Shown: piece by piece, positions 7,591 to 15,699 of the stretch | Numbering within the stretch: the first letter of the stretch is position 1 | Layout of the letters: each line of letters begins with the position of its first letter | DNA from: Alphaproteobacteria bacterium | GTDB lineage: Bacteria; Pseudomonadota; Alphaproteobacteria; Micropepsales; Micropepsaceae | Reading direction: 5' to 3' | Length of the DNA: 64,000 bases | Assembly: GCA_020852655.1 (NCBI GenBank) | Contig: JADZAI010000034.1 | Location: 1-64,000 of the forward strand | Notes under the pieces: generated by a model | What the model saw: the letters and a program-made list of their open reading frames with translations, nothing else | Told to the model about the DNA's origin: nothing | The model's database searches: none | Made by a program: the position numbers and the translations under genes

Positions 7591-9270
7591 ATGCGGCCCG
7601 AAACCCCGCACTCGATGACGCCCCGCATTCTCGCGCCATTGCTGCTCGCGCTCTACGCGGTAATCTTCCTGGCGCCGGGCTTCTTCGTCGTTCCGCCCCT
7701 CGACCGCGACGAGGCGCGCTTCGCCCAGGCCAGCAAGCAGATGCTCGAGAGCGGCGATTTCGTCGCGATCCGCTTCAACGACGAGGCGCGCAACAAGAAG
7801 CCCGCCGGCATCTACTGGATGCAGGCCGCCTCGGCCGCGCTGTTCGGAGGACCGGCCGGCGCGCCGATCTGGGCCTATCGCATTCCGTCCGCCCTCGGCG
7901 CCGTGCTCGCCGTCGTCTTCACCTATCTGGCAGGCGCGGCGCTGATGGACCGCCGCGCGGCATGGACCGGCGCGGCGCTGTTTGCCGTCTCCATCCTGCT
8001 GATCGCCGAGGGCCACATCGCCAAGACCGACGCAATGCTTTGCGCCGCGGTCACCGCGACACAGGCCGGCCTCGCCCACGCCTTCCTACGCCACCGCACC
8101 GAGCCCGAGCCCCTCGCGCGCTGGGGCGACATGCTGCTCGTCTGGGGCGGCATCGGCATCGCTACCCTGCTCAAAGGCCCCATCGGCCCGATGGTCGCGA
8201 TCCTCACCGTCGCCGGCATCTGGCTCCTCGGCGGCGGCATCGCCTGGCTTCGCCACACCCGCCCACGCACCGGAGTCCTGCTCGCGCTCGCGATCGTCCT
8301 GCCCTGGGCGATCCTCATCACGCGCGAAACCGGGGGCACCTTCTGGACCCAGGCCATCGGCGGCGACATGCTGTCGAAGGCGGCGGGCGGACAGGAAAGC
8401 CACGGCGGCTGGCCGGGTACCTATCTCGCGCTGGTAACCGCGACGCTCTTCCCGGCGTCGATCCTGCTCGTCCCCGCCGCGTGGCGCGCCGCCCGCCGGC
8501 GCGCGGAACCTTGGGCGCTCTTCCTGATCGCCTGGGTCGTACCCGCCTGGATCGTCTTCGAGCTCGTGCCGACCAAGCTGCCCCACTATGTGCTGCCGCT
8601 CTATCCGGCCCTCGCCCTCGTCATCGGCAGCTACCTGACCGCCCGCCGGTCCGGCGAACCCGAACAGACGCCGCTCTGGGCGCGCATCGCCCACATCGCG
8701 CTCTGGGCCGTCGTCGCCGTCGCCCTCGCCGCCGCGATCACAGTCATACCTTATATATATGGCGGCGGTACGATCCGGATCGCGGACCTCCTTCTCGCCC
8801 CCGTTATCCTCGCCGCTGCCGGCTGGCTGCTGTCGACCGTGCTCCGCGGCACATGGTCCCGCGTCCTGCCGGCCGCCGCCGTCCTTGCCGCCGTCACCTG
8901 CGGCATCGTCTTCCAGCGCACCCTGCCCTCGTCGGAAGACCTTCTCGTCAGCCCCCGCCTTGCCGCTGCCGCCGAAGCCGCCGGCTATCGGCCCGGCCTG
9001 CCGATCACCGCGGCGGGCTACACCGAGCCCAGCCTCGTCTTCCTCACCGCGACCGACATCAGACTCGCCGCCGACGGTGCCGACGCCGCCGCCTTCGTCG
9101 CGGGCCACCCCGGCGCCTTCGCCCTCATCGAGCAGAAAGAGCAGCCCGCCTTCGACCGGGCGCTCGCAAGCGCCGGCATCGCCGTCGATCCGATCGGCAC
9201 CGTCGCCGGCTTCAACTATTCGCGCGGCCGCAAGGTGACGATCGCGCTTTTCCGGGAACGAGGCCGCTGA
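7591..9270 (+). CDS. Family 39 membrane glycosyltransferase (ArnT-like)
   Basis: 559 residues; the ATG at 7615 (MTPRILAP) is an alternative start. About 12 hydrophobic helices. The first periplasmic loop carries PPLDRDEARFAQASKQML, the acidic D-x-D/E-A-R motif of GT39/ArnT transferases that use polyprenyl-phosphate sugars. KPAGIYWMQAA and LVPTKLPHYVLPLYPALAL are typical family motifs in later loops. The enzyme acts at the outer face of the inner membrane, adding a sugar to lipid A, a protein or another lipid; the acceptor cannot be told. Its stop overlaps the next GT39 start by one base. Confidence 0.88.
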   Translation: MRPETPHSMTPRILAPLLLALYAVIFLAPGFFVVPPLDRDEARFAQASKQMLESGDFVAIRFNDEARNKKPAGIYWMQAASAALFGGPAGAPIWAYRIPSALGAVLAVVFTYLAGAALMDRRAAWTGAALFAVSILLIAEGHIAKTDAMLCAAVTATQAGLAHAFLRHRTEPEPLARWGDMLLVWGGIGIATLLKGPIGPMVAILTVAGIWLLGGGIAWLRHTRPRTGVLLALAIVLPWAILITRETGGTFWTQAIGGDMLSKAAGGQESHGGWPGTYLALVTATLFPASILLVPAAWRAARRRAEPWALFLIAWVVPAWIVFELVPTKLPHYVLPLYPALALVIGSYLTARRSGEPEQTPLWARIAHIALWAVVAVALAAAITVIPYIYGGGTIRIADLLLAPVILAAAGWLLSTVLRGTWSRVLPAAAVLAAVTCGIVFQRTLPSSEDLLVSPRLAAAAEAAGYRPGLPITAAGYTEPSLVFLTATDIRLAADGADAAAFVAGHPGAFALIEQKEQPAFDRALASAGIAVDPIGTVAGFNYSRGRKVTIALFRERGR

Positions 9271-10748
9271 TGCGCCGCGAGGACCAGTCCGCACTCGCCT
9301 GGGCGATGATCGGCGTCGCCCTGCTGACGGCGATCCGCCTGCACGTCATCGGCGCGACCGACCTCAATCTCGGCCCGGACGAAGCGCAATACTGGTGGTG
9401 GTCGAAGGATCCCGCCTTCGGATATTTCTCCAAGCCGCCGATGATCGCCTGGATCATCGCCGGCACCACCGCGATCTGCGGCGACGGCGAGGCCTGCGTC
9501 CGCGTCGCCTCGCCCTTCCTCTATGCGATCGGCAGCCTTTTCGTCTTCGGCGCCGCCCGCGTCCTCTACGACAGCCGCGTCGCGCTCTGGTCGTGCCTCC
9601 TGTTCGCGACGCTGCCCGGCGTCTCCTTCTCGAGCGCCCTCATCACCACCGATGTCCCATTGCTCATGTTTTGGGCAATCGCCCTCTTCCTCCTGGCACG
9701 CATGCTGCGGCGGACGTCGTCCGAAGCACGGATCGAAGCCGTCCTGCTCGGCCTCGTCATCGGCCTCGCGACCATGTCGAAATATGCCGGCGCCTATTTC
9801 ATCGCCGGCCTCGTCGTCGCCGCCCTGCTCGACCGCCGCGTCCGCGCCCATTTGCTCGGCATCAACGGCGTGATCGTCCTCGCCCTAGCGACGCTCGTCG
9901 TCGCGCCGAACCTCTATTGGAACCTTCAGAACCACTTCGCGACCTTCGGCCATACCGCGACGAATGCCGGTCTCGGCGGCAAGCACTGGAATATCGGCGC
10001 GCTGCTGGAGTTCGCCGCGGCCCAGTTCGGCATCTTCGGGCCGCTGCTGCTCGGCGCGATCCTCGCCGGCGCGGTGCTGGGCCTGCGCCGCACGCGCTGG
10101 CCCTATGCCGGGAGCGACGACCTCGTCCTCCTCGCCATCGCGCTGCCGGTGCTGCTCGCCGGCCTCTTCATCGCCTTCTTCTCGCGGGCCAACGCCAACT
10201 GGGCCGCGCCCGCCTATGTCTCGCTCGCGATCCTCGCCGTCGCCTGGCTCCTGCGCGGCGGCTGGACGCGCCATCTGCTCTGGGGCTCGGCGGCGATCGC
10301 CGTTGCCGCCGCCGCGGCGCTCTACGTGGCCGCGCTTCATCCGCCGTTCATCGAAGCTGCCGGACAGACGAGCGCGTTCAAGCTGCTGCGCGGCTGGGAC
10401 GTCCAGGGACCGGCCATCGCGAACGCCGCCCGGCAGAACGCCTTCGGCACCATCGTCGCCGAGGACCGCGAGGACATGGCCTCGCTGCTCTATTACACGC
10501 GCCGGACCGGCCTGAACCTTCGCATGTGGACACCGGACCCGGCGCATCCGACCGATCACTTCCAGATGACGCTGCCCTATGCGGGCGATCCGCATGCCGT
10601 TCTCTTCGTTACCCGGCGCGACGATCCCGCCGACGTGCTTGCGCATTTCGAGAAGCACGAGATGGTGGAGGTGAATGCGGTCTCTATTGCGAAAGGCCGT
10701 ACGCGAAGCTTCCGTATTTATGCGCTCGACGGCTATCGCGGCGACTGA
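9270..10748 (+). CDS. Second family 39 membrane glycosyltransferase
   Basis: 492 residues from the ATG that shares its A with the upstream TGA. About 11 membrane helices. The first loop has LNLGPDEAQYWWWSKDPAFGYFSKPPMIAW, in which the acidic DE pair matches the GT39 catalytic site. Similar in plan to the preceding enzyme but not a recent duplicate, since loops and C-terminal domains differ. The C-terminal 130 residues (about 365-492) form a soluble periplasmic domain ending near KGRTRSFRIYALDGY. Probably uses the product of the divergent GT2 gene as donor (inference). Confidence 0.87.
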   Translation: MRREDQSALAWAMIGVALLTAIRLHVIGATDLNLGPDEAQYWWWSKDPAFGYFSKPPMIAWIIAGTTAICGDGEACVRVASPFLYAIGSLFVFGAARVLYDSRVALWSCLLFATLPGVSFSSALITTDVPLLMFWAIALFLLARMLRRTSSEARIEAVLLGLVIGLATMSKYAGAYFIAGLVVAALLDRRVRAHLLGINGVIVLALATLVVAPNLYWNLQNHFATFGHTATNAGLGGKHWNIGALLEFAAAQFGIFGPLLLGAILAGAVLGLRRTRWPYAGSDDLVLLAIALPVLLAGLFIAFFSRANANWAAPAYVSLAILAVAWLLRGGWTRHLLWGSAAIAVAAAAALYVAALHPPFIEAAGQTSAFKLLRGWDVQGPAIANAARQNAFGTIVAEDREDMASLLYYTRRTGLNLRMWTPDPAHPTDHFQMTLPYAGDPHAVLFVTRRDDPADVLAHFEKHEMVEVNAVSIAKGRTRSFRIYALDGYRGD

Positions 10749-10814
10749 CTCGACGAGGCGCATCGTGTTCGACTGAAATTCGTCAAATAGAACGCGTCGT
10801 TGCGCGTCATTTTG

Positions 10815-10842
10815 TTGACGACCGAAAAACTTCGCGTAGTGT
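10815..10842 (+). promoter_or_regulatory. Candidate sigma-70-type promoter for the KamA operon
   Basis: TTGACG at 10815-10820 and TAGTGT at 10837-10842 are 16 bases apart, about 80 bases before the first gene of the operon. The -35 is good and the -10 is weak. No other strong candidate is seen in the 175-base gap. Confidence 0.3.
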
Positions 10843-10923
10843 CGATTCGCCTTACGGAATCGCGTGAGGGGATAAGACGTCGAACGACGTCGCGCGCGAT
10901 ACGACTAAAGACACCGGTCGAGC

Positions 10924-12282
10924 ATGACGGCACATACGATCTTCAACGCCCGCAAGGGCCGTCAAGATCGCCCCCTCTCCGAAGCCGCTGAAGGCACTCT
11001 GAGGACCAACCGGACGATTCGCGGCTCCGCCGCATTGCTCGGTCCGATGCCCGCCACCATCAGTGCGCCTTCGCCGGTATCGCTGAAGCGCCCGAACCGT
11101 TTCCCCATCAGCGCCGGCGCACGCGACTTCATGAAGCGCTTCTATCCCGAAGCGACGGCGGAGGACTGGAACGACTGGCGCTGGCAGTCGCGCCATCGCA
11201 TCCGCTCCCTGAAGGATTTGGAGCGCATCTTCACGCTCTCGGCCGGTGAGCGCGACGCCGCGGCGCGGCATACCGGCTCACTTCCGGTCGGCATCACGCC
11301 CTATTACGCGTCGCTCATGGGGCTCGACGACCCGGCCGAGCCGCTGCGCCGGACCCACGTCATGGTCGGCGACGAATTCCTCCGCACGCCCGGCGAGGAG
11401 GATGATCCGCTCGGCGAAGACCACGACATGGCCGCGCCCGGCCTTGTCCACCGCTACCCCGACCGCGTCCTGTTCCTGACGACCGGTTTCTGCGCCACCT
11501 ATTGCCGCTATTGCACGCGCGCCCGCGTCGTCGGCAACGCCGGCGGCGAGTATCACTTCTCCGTCCACGAGTGGGACAAGGCGCTCGCCTATATCGAAGA
11601 GCACAGCGAAATCCGCGACGTGCTGCTCTCCGGCGGCGATCCGCTCTCGATCGGCGACGACAAGCTCGACCATCTGCTGACCCGCCTGCGCAAGATCAGG
11701 CATGTCGAGTTCGTGCGCATGGGCTCGAAGATCCCCGTCGTGCTGCCGCAGCGCATCACCCGCGACCTCCTCCGCGTGCTCAGGAAGCACCTGCCCTGGA
11801 TGAGCATCCATTTCACCCATCCGGCGGAACTCTCGCCGGAAGTCACCGAGGCGACCGGCCGCCTCGCCGATGCGGGCCTGCCGCTCGGCTCGCAGACCGT
11901 CCTGCTCAAGGGCATCAACGACGACCTTCCGACCATGAAGCGGCTGATGCATGGCCTGCTCCAGCGCCGGGTGAAGCCCTATTACCTCTATCAGTGCGAC
12001 CCGATCAGCGGCTCCAGCCACTTCCGCACCACGATCGACAAGGGCGTCGAGATCATCCGCGGCCTGCGCGGCCACACCACCGGCTATGCGGTCCCGACCT
12101 TCGTCGTCGACGCCCCCGGCGGCGGCGGCAAGATTCCGCTCAGCCCCGACTATGTCGCCGGCCGCGACGGCGACGCCCTCGTGCTGACCAACTACGAGGG
12201 CAACAACTATAGCTATGTCGACCCGCTGGGGCAGATCGGCCGGACGCGCCCCGTGCGCCGTCTGCGCGACGCCGCGGAATGA
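10924..12282 (+). CDS. kamA: Lysine 2,3-aminomutase (KamA-type radical SAM, PLP enzyme)
   Basis: 452 residues. The radical-SAM cluster is C190-x3-C194-x2-C197 (FCATYCRYCTRAR), with R199 at the substrate-carboxylate position. The PLP lysine is K403 in PGGGGKIPL. D359 (QCDPISG) and D396 (VVDAPGG) lie 44 and 7 residues before it, the exact spacing of D293 and D330 of Clostridium KamA, which hold the lysine side-chain amine; this favours lysine over glutamate or arginine. The reaction is L-lysine to beta-lysine. It has an N-terminal extension of about 60 residues, and a later start (ATG at 11047) is possible. It overlaps the next gene by ATGA. An alternative role is EpmB-like modification of EF-P, but no epmA or efp lies nearby and the neighbours suggest small-molecule synthesis. 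Confidence 0.9.
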   Translation: MTAHTIFNARKGRQDRPLSEAAEGTLRTNRTIRGSAALLGPMPATISAPSPVSLKRPNRFPISAGARDFMKRFYPEATAEDWNDWRWQSRHRIRSLKDLERIFTLSAGERDAAARHTGSLPVGITPYYASLMGLDDPAEPLRRTHVMVGDEFLRTPGEEDDPLGEDHDMAAPGLVHRYPDRVLFLTTGFCATYCRYCTRARVVGNAGGEYHFSVHEWDKALAYIEEHSEIRDVLLSGGDPLSIGDDKLDHLLTRLRKIRHVEFVRMGSKIPVVLPQRITRDLLRVLRKHLPWMSIHFTHPAELSPEVTEATGRLADAGLPLGSQTVLLKGINDDLPTMKRLMHGLLQRRVKPYYLYQCDPISGSSHFRTTIDKGVEIIRGLRGHTTGYAVPTFVVDAPGGGGKIPLSPDYVAGRDGDALVLTNYEGNNYSYVDPLGQIGRTRPVRRLRDAAE

Positions 12283-13319
12283 CTCTCCGCGTCGGCCTCA
12301 CCTACGACCTGCGCCAGGACTATCTGGCGATGGGTTTCGGGGCGGAGGAAACCGCCGAATTCGACAGCATCGACACCATCGACGGCCTCGACGAGGTTCT
12401 CACCGGCATGGGCTTCGAGGTCGACCGCATCGGCCATGTTAGGAAGCTCGCCGAACGCCTCGTTGCAGGTGACCGCTGGGACTTCGTCTTCAACATCTGC
12501 GAAGGCGTCGCCGGACTCGGCCGCGAGGCGCAGGTACCCTGCCTGCTCGACGCCTACAGCATTCCCTATGTCTTCTCCGACCCGCTGACCCTGTCGCTGA
12601 CGCTCGACAAGGCGATGGCGAAGAAGGTCCTCGCCTTCGACGGCGTGCCAACCGTGCCCTTCACGGTACTCCACCACGCCCGCGAAGCCGCCGCCGTCAC
12701 GCTGCCTTATCCCGTCTTCGCCAAACCCGTCGCCGAGGGTTCGGGCAAAGGCGTCGGCCCCGCCTCGAAGTGCCACAACGCCGCCGAGCTGAAGGCTGTC
12801 ACTGCCGCCCTCATCAGGCAATTCGACCAGCCCGTCCTCGTCGAAGCCTATCTGCCCGGCCGCGAGTTCACCGTCGGCATCGTCGGCGAAGGCGCGACGG
12901 CGCGCGTCATCGGCGTCATGGAGGTCGTCTTCGCGGCGACCGCCTCCCCCGACGGCTACGGCTACGACAACAAGCAGAACTGGGAAGACCGCGTCGGCTA
13001 CGAACTGGTCGACGATGAAGAAGCCCGCGAGGCCGGCCGCGTCGCGCTCGCCGGCTGGCGCTCGCTCCGCTGCCGCGACGGCGGCCGCGCCGACGTCAAG
13101 TCCGACGCCGGCGGCAGGCCGCACTTCATCGAGGTCAACCCGCTCGCCGGCCTGCACCCGACCTATAGCGACCTCGTCTTCCTCGGCAATTTCGCGGGCC
13201 TGCGCTATCGCGACCTGATCGGCCAGATCGTCGAGGCGTTCCTGGCCCGTCATCCCGAGCTCAAGGCCCAGCAGCGCGCCCGCCGCCCCCGCATCGTGGC
13301 GCGCCGAAAGGCGGCCTGA
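12279..13319 (+). CDS. ATP-grasp ligase, D-alanine-D-alanine ligase-like (first of pair)
   Basis: 346 residues. ATP-grasp landmarks run in order: FVFNICEGVAGLGREAQVP (N-domain, compare fNalHG of Ddl), DKAMAKKVL, FAKPVAEGSGKGVG (glycine-rich ATP loop, about 150), VLVEAYLPGREFTVGIVG, and PHFIEVNPLAGLHPTYSD, where E and N would bind the second magnesium. The Ddl serine/tyrosine pocket residues are not conserved, and a true cell-wall ddl normally sits with murC/ftsQ, so a different amino-acid or carboxylate substrate is likely. It starts at the A of the kamA stop and is one base from the second ATP-grasp gene. Probably forms an amide bond to beta-lysine or a derivative (inference). Confidence 0.85.
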   Translation: MTLRVGLTYDLRQDYLAMGFGAEETAEFDSIDTIDGLDEVLTGMGFEVDRIGHVRKLAERLVAGDRWDFVFNICEGVAGLGREAQVPCLLDAYSIPYVFSDPLTLSLTLDKAMAKKVLAFDGVPTVPFTVLHHAREAAAVTLPYPVFAKPVAEGSGKGVGPASKCHNAAELKAVTAALIRQFDQPVLVEAYLPGREFTVGIVGEGATARVIGVMEVVFAATASPDGYGYDNKQNWEDRVGYELVDDEEAREAGRVALAGWRSLRCRDGGRADVKSDAGGRPHFIEVNPLAGLHPTYSDLVFLGNFAGLRYRDLIGQIVEAFLARHPELKAQQRARRPRIVARRKAA

Positions 13320-13320
13320 G

Positions 13321-14310
13321 ATGACCCGCCGCTGCACCGTCTACACGGCGGTCGTGCCGGGCGAGGACGAAGACCCCGAGAACGCCACCGCCGCCATCGC
13401 CAACGCCATGGTCGCGACCCTCGGCGGCATCGGCTGGACCGCCGAGCACCGCAAGTTCGACGGCGACCTCCGCCTCCTGCTCGACGACCTCCGCAACGAC
13501 CCGCCCGACTTCATCTTCAACATCGTCGAAGGCTTCCTCGGCACCGACCGTCTCGCCTTCTTCGGCACCGGCGTCTACGAGACCGCCGGCGTTCCCTTCG
13601 CCGGTTCGGGAAGCTTCGGCCTCATGGCCGGCACCGACAAGCTCGTCTGCAAGCGCATGCTCCGCAGCGAAGCCATCCCGACGCCCGGCTATGCCGAGGG
13701 CCCCGACTGGTCGGCGCTCAAGGAAGACCGCCTCTATATCGTGAAGGCGATTGGCGAGCATGCCTCGCTCGGCCTGGACCAGGGCGCCGTTGTCCAGGGC
13801 CGCTCCGCCGTCGAGGCCCGCGCCGCCGCCTACGAGGCGCAGCACAAGTCGAAGGTCTTCGCCGAGGAGTTCATCGCCGGCCGCGAGTTCAACGTCGCCA
13901 TTATCGAGGATGCAGGCGGCCCGCGCGTCCTTCCCCTCGCCGAGATGGATTTCACCGGCTTCCCCGAACACATGCACCGGATCGTCGACTACGCCGCCAA
14001 GTGGAAGGACGACACGGTCCAGTACAAATCCACCAACCGCCGCTTCATCGACGAAGCGGCCGAGGCCGGCCTGGCCGCCCAACTCCGCGAGACGGCCCTC
14101 AAAGTGTGGAAGCTCTTCGATCTCGGCGGCTGGGCGCGCGTCGATTTCCGCATCGACGCTGCGGGTAACCCCTTCGTCATCGACGTCAACGTGAACCCCG
14201 ACATCTCGCACGATGCCGGCCTCGCCGCCGCCGCCGCTGAGGCCGGCATCGCCTATCCCCGGCTCATCGAGGGCATCATCGCGGCCGGCCTGCGCCGGGT
14301 CCGCGTATGA
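13321..14310 (+). CDS. ATP-grasp ligase, D-alanine-D-alanine ligase-like (second of pair)
   Basis: 329 residues. Related to but clearly diverged from its upstream neighbour. FIFNIVEGFLGTDRLAFFGTGVYE gives the N-domain, YIVKAIGEHASLGLDQGAVV the ATP loop (less glycine-rich than in Ddl), VFAEEFIAGREFNVAIIE the ATP-binding glutamate, and GWARVDFRIDAAGNPFVIDVNVNPDIS the metal site, with Asp replacing the usual Glu of the E-x-N pair. The two ligases could act in sequence to make a tripeptide-like product or form a heterodimer. ATGA overlap with the acetyltransferase gene downstream shows translational coupling. Confidence 0.85.
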   Translation: MTRRCTVYTAVVPGEDEDPENATAAIANAMVATLGGIGWTAEHRKFDGDLRLLLDDLRNDPPDFIFNIVEGFLGTDRLAFFGTGVYETAGVPFAGSGSFGLMAGTDKLVCKRMLRSEAIPTPGYAEGPDWSALKEDRLYIVKAIGEHASLGLDQGAVVQGRSAVEARAAAYEAQHKSKVFAEEFIAGREFNVAIIEDAGGPRVLPLAEMDFTGFPEHMHRIVDYAAKWKDDTVQYKSTNRRFIDEAAEAGLAAQLRETALKVWKLFDLGGWARVDFRIDAAGNPFVIDVNVNPDISHDAGLAAAAAEAGIAYPRLIEGIIAAGLRRVRV

Positions 14311-14810
14311 GCTTCCGCCTCCGCGACCGCGTGGCATCGGGCGATGCCGAGGCCCTGCGCGCCATTGCCGCGGCCTGCGGCAATTTCGATCCGCACGAGC
14401 TCGATTACGTGCCCGAAATCCTCGCCGAGCTCGCGGCGAAAGGCGAACAGGCCTCCGGCTATCGCCTCCTCATCGCCGAGGACGATGCCGGCCCCGCCGG
14501 CTTCACACTCTACGGCCCGATGGACGAGGACGATTCCCAGTTCGACCTCTACTGGATCGCCACCGATCCGCGTGCCCGGAACCGCGGCGCCGGCCGCCTT
14601 CTCCTCGGCGAGACCGAGCGCCGCGCCGTTGCCGAAGGCGCAACCGACATGTTCATTGAAACCGAAGGCGGCCCGGCTTATGCCGCCGCGCACCGGCTCT
14701 ATGCGGGTAGCGGCTTCCGTCCGGTGGAAACCACGCCCGACCACTATGGCCCCGGCCGGAATCGCATCATCTTCACCAAGGCATTCGCCGCAGGACACGC
14801 CGCCGCATGA
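14307..14810 (+). CDS. GNAT-family N-acetyltransferase
   Basis: 167 residues. Motif A of the GNAT fold is WIATDPRARNRGAGRLLLGETE (about 83-104), with the R-x-x-G-x-G pyrophosphate loop; motif B is near AAHRLYAGSGFRPVE (about 134-148). In known osmolyte pathways KamA is paired with AblB, a GNAT that acetylates beta-lysine. This protein is shorter than AblB and lacks its extra domain, but the pairing is suggestive: it may acetylate beta-lysine or the ligase product. It overlaps both neighbours by 4 bases. Confidence 0.85.
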   Translation: MSFRLRDRVASGDAEALRAIAAACGNFDPHELDYVPEILAELAAKGEQASGYRLLIAEDDAGPAGFTLYGPMDEDDSQFDLYWIATDPRARNRGAGRLLLGETERRAVAEGATDMFIETEGGPAYAAAHRLYAGSGFRPVETTPDHYGPGRNRIIFTKAFAAGHAAA

Positions 14811-15424
14811 CCATGCCCGTCTACGACCCCGTGAAGCTGTCGCGCCCCTACACCTCTATCGAAGGCACGCCGACGATCGACAGCGTCGATCTGCATATCT
14901 TCCGCATGCGCTATTTCAGCAAATGCCTGTCCTGCACCTATTGCGAACATTCCTGCTGCAATTGGGGCGTCGACATCGACGTCACCAATGTCGAACGCAT
15001 CCGCGCCCGCAAGGACGAGCTCGAAGCCTATCTCGGCACCAAGTGGGACGACTGGTTCACCAACGAATGGGAAGACACTCCCGACTATCCGGGCGGCAAG
15101 GCGACCCGCACCAAGGTCGTCAACGGCTCCTGCGTCTTCCAGAACCGCGAGAACGGCGCCTGCAAACTGCACTCCTACGCGCTCGACAAGGGCTTCGACT
15201 ATCACGAGATCAAGCCGCTGATCTCCAGCCTCTTCCCGATCACCTTCGGCGACGGCCTGATGTGCCTCGGCGAAGAGCTCTACGAGGGCTCCCTCGTCTG
15301 CATGGGCGCCGGCCCTTCCTGCTACGACGCCCAGCGCAACGAGATCCTGCACTATTTCGGGCCTGAGCTGGTTACGGAACTGGACTCCATCCGCGACAGC
15401 CTAGTCGCGAAGGCGGCTGCCTGA
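14807..15424 (+). CDS. Ten-cysteine YkgJ-like protein closing the KamA operon
   Basis: 205 residues, cytoplasmic. Cysteines are at about 40, 43, 46, 50, 51, 109, 119, 153, 165 and 172; the first block (KCLSCTYCEHSCC) resembles the metal-binding cysteine clusters of YkgJ/DUF3109 proteins. W and D/E-rich stretches (KWDDWFTNEWEDTPDY) lie between clusters. Such proteins are thought to bind zinc or an iron-sulfur cluster, but their reaction is unknown. Tight ATGA coupling to the acetyltransferase implies a role in the same pathway, perhaps oxidation or hydroxylation of the product, or cluster supply to KamA (inference). A second ATG two codons in is also possible. Confidence 0.75.
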   Translation: MTMPVYDPVKLSRPYTSIEGTPTIDSVDLHIFRMRYFSKCLSCTYCEHSCCNWGVDIDVTNVERIRARKDELEAYLGTKWDDWFTNEWEDTPDYPGGKATRTKVVNGSCVFQNRENGACKLHSYALDKGFDYHEIKPLISSLFPITFGDGLMCLGEELYEGSLVCMGAGPSCYDAQRNEILHYFGPELVTELDSIRDSLVAKAAA

Positions 15425-15435
15425 CGCCTCTCCCC

Positions 15436-15672
15436 CGCGCCGTGCGTCCTTCGCCACGGCCGCTCCGCGGCCTCCAGAACTTCCCTTCCCTGCCATGGTG
15501 AGGTGCTCGCATCGCGCAGCGATCGAGCCTCGAACCACGCAAGGCCGTTCGTGCGTGGTTCGAGGCTCGGCGGCTTACGCCGCCTCGCACCTCACCATGG
15601 CAAGACTTTTTTGAATTACCGGCCATACGCTGAGGAGCGATGCGCAGCGTCACGTCACGAAGGACGCGCGGC
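15436..15672. repeat. Composite palindromic intergenic element, probable terminator of the KamA operon
   Basis: Nested inverted repeats: 15491-15506 pairs with 15587-15602 (TGCCATGGTGAGGTGC, 16 of 16); 15525-15541 pairs with 15552-15568 (GAGCCTCGAACCACGCA, 17 of 17); outer arms 15439-15453 and 15658-15672 pair with one mismatch. The inner stem ends just before a run of six T (15607-15612), so on the plus strand it could stop transcription of the operon. The motif pairing an accATGGTGAGG arm with a gTGGTTCGAGGC arm is of a type widespread between genes in alphaproteobacteria. Frames that run through it are not genes. Confidence 0.8.
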
Positions 15673-15699
15673 ATCCAACGCCACCCGAACGCCCAACCT

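Noticed and set aside
12279..14310. Considered as genuine cell-wall D-Ala-D-Ala ligases
   Set aside because: Two diverged copies coupled to kamA, without mur/fts neighbours and with altered substrate-pocket and metal residues, fit a specialised pathway better.
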